This document shows positions 6,559 to 6,669 of a stretch of DNA of 6,669 bases, one piece after another. How positions within the stretch are numbered: the stretch's first letter is position 1; each line of letters starts with the position of its first letter. The stretch is from Desulfobacterales bacterium (GTDB taxonomy: Bacteria; Desulfobacterota; Desulfobacteria; Desulfobacterales; JAUCGF01), in assembly GCA_029940345.1 (NCBI GenBank), contig JAOZRC010000305.1, positions 1 to 6,669 of the forward strand. The letters are read 5' to 3'. Under the pieces are notes generated by a model. The model worked only from the letters and a program-made list of their open reading frames with translations, was not told where the DNA came from and searched no databases. A program made the translations under genes and the position numbers.

Positions 6559-6669
6559 TAATAAAATTAGCTGAAATAAAAAACCGGTGTGTTTTTATGG
6601 GTGTGAATTCCGGCAAGGCTGTGAAAGAATATTTGCTTAACGAGGTGACCTTGTTACAAATACACCGAT
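6559..6669. other. Right edge with possible start of another ORF
   Basis: After the endonuclease stop there is an AT-rich stretch. An ATG at 6597 then opens a frame (MGVNSGKAVKEYLLNEV...) that stays open to the window end, 24 codons. It has no visible Shine-Dalgarno sequence, and 24 codons is too short to identify or even to be sure it is coding. AAAAAC (6579-6584) can pair with GTTTTT (6591-6596) around a 6-base loop, but the stem is too AT-rich to call a terminator. Confidence 0.25.

Noticed and set aside
6579..6596. AAAAAC/GTTTTT hairpin as terminator of the restriction-modification operon
   Set aside because: The stem has one G-C pair only, so it is too weak for a rho-independent terminator.

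Overview
The window reads as an accessory, defence-island-like stretch of a bacterial chromosome. It holds four plus-strand coding regions and two gene-poor stretches with signs of old rearrangement. No marker gene fixes the taxon. The large membrane-bound hybrid kinase and the intergenic GGGGTCGGGCCACAC-type sequence remind me of Desulfobacterota such as the Desulfobacteraceae, but this is an impression only. Base composition is mosaic. The left half is clearly AT-rich (many 60-base lines at 20-35% GC by hand count), the C-terminal half of the kinase gene reaches about 68% locally, and the restriction-modification genes are intermediate.

Layout: 1-348 has no convincing gene; it contains a sequence resembling an insertion-sequence terminus near its left edge. 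349-963 encodes the N-terminal DNA-binding part of a RhuM-family protein whose usual C-terminal part is replaced by an unrelated tail. Two bases later, 966-3671 encodes a 901-residue hybrid sensor histidine kinase: two membrane segments, extracytoplasmic sensor, HAMP, coiled coil, HisKA, HATPase, receiver and a C-terminal helical tail. 3672-4117 is a 446-base spacer with what looks like an orphan coding fragment, an imperfect tandem repeat and small inverted repeats. 4118-5605 and 5602-6558 form a complete type II restriction-modification operon of the BsuBI/PstI family. The N6-adenine methyltransferase comes first, starts at TTG behind a good Shine-Dalgarno sequence, and overlaps the endonuclease by ATGA. 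The predicted target is CTGCAG. 6559-6669 is an unexplained right edge.

How the genes work together: only the methyltransferase/endonuclease pair is a clearly co-functioning unit, one marking host CTGCAG sites and the other cutting unmarked ones. The RhuM-like gene and the kinase are close enough to be co-transcribed, but the abrupt change in the RhuM tail suggests they were joined by recombination. I see no demonstrably new defence system. The most interesting points are the RhuM/kinase junction, the compositional break inside the kinase gene, and the debris in the 446-base spacer.
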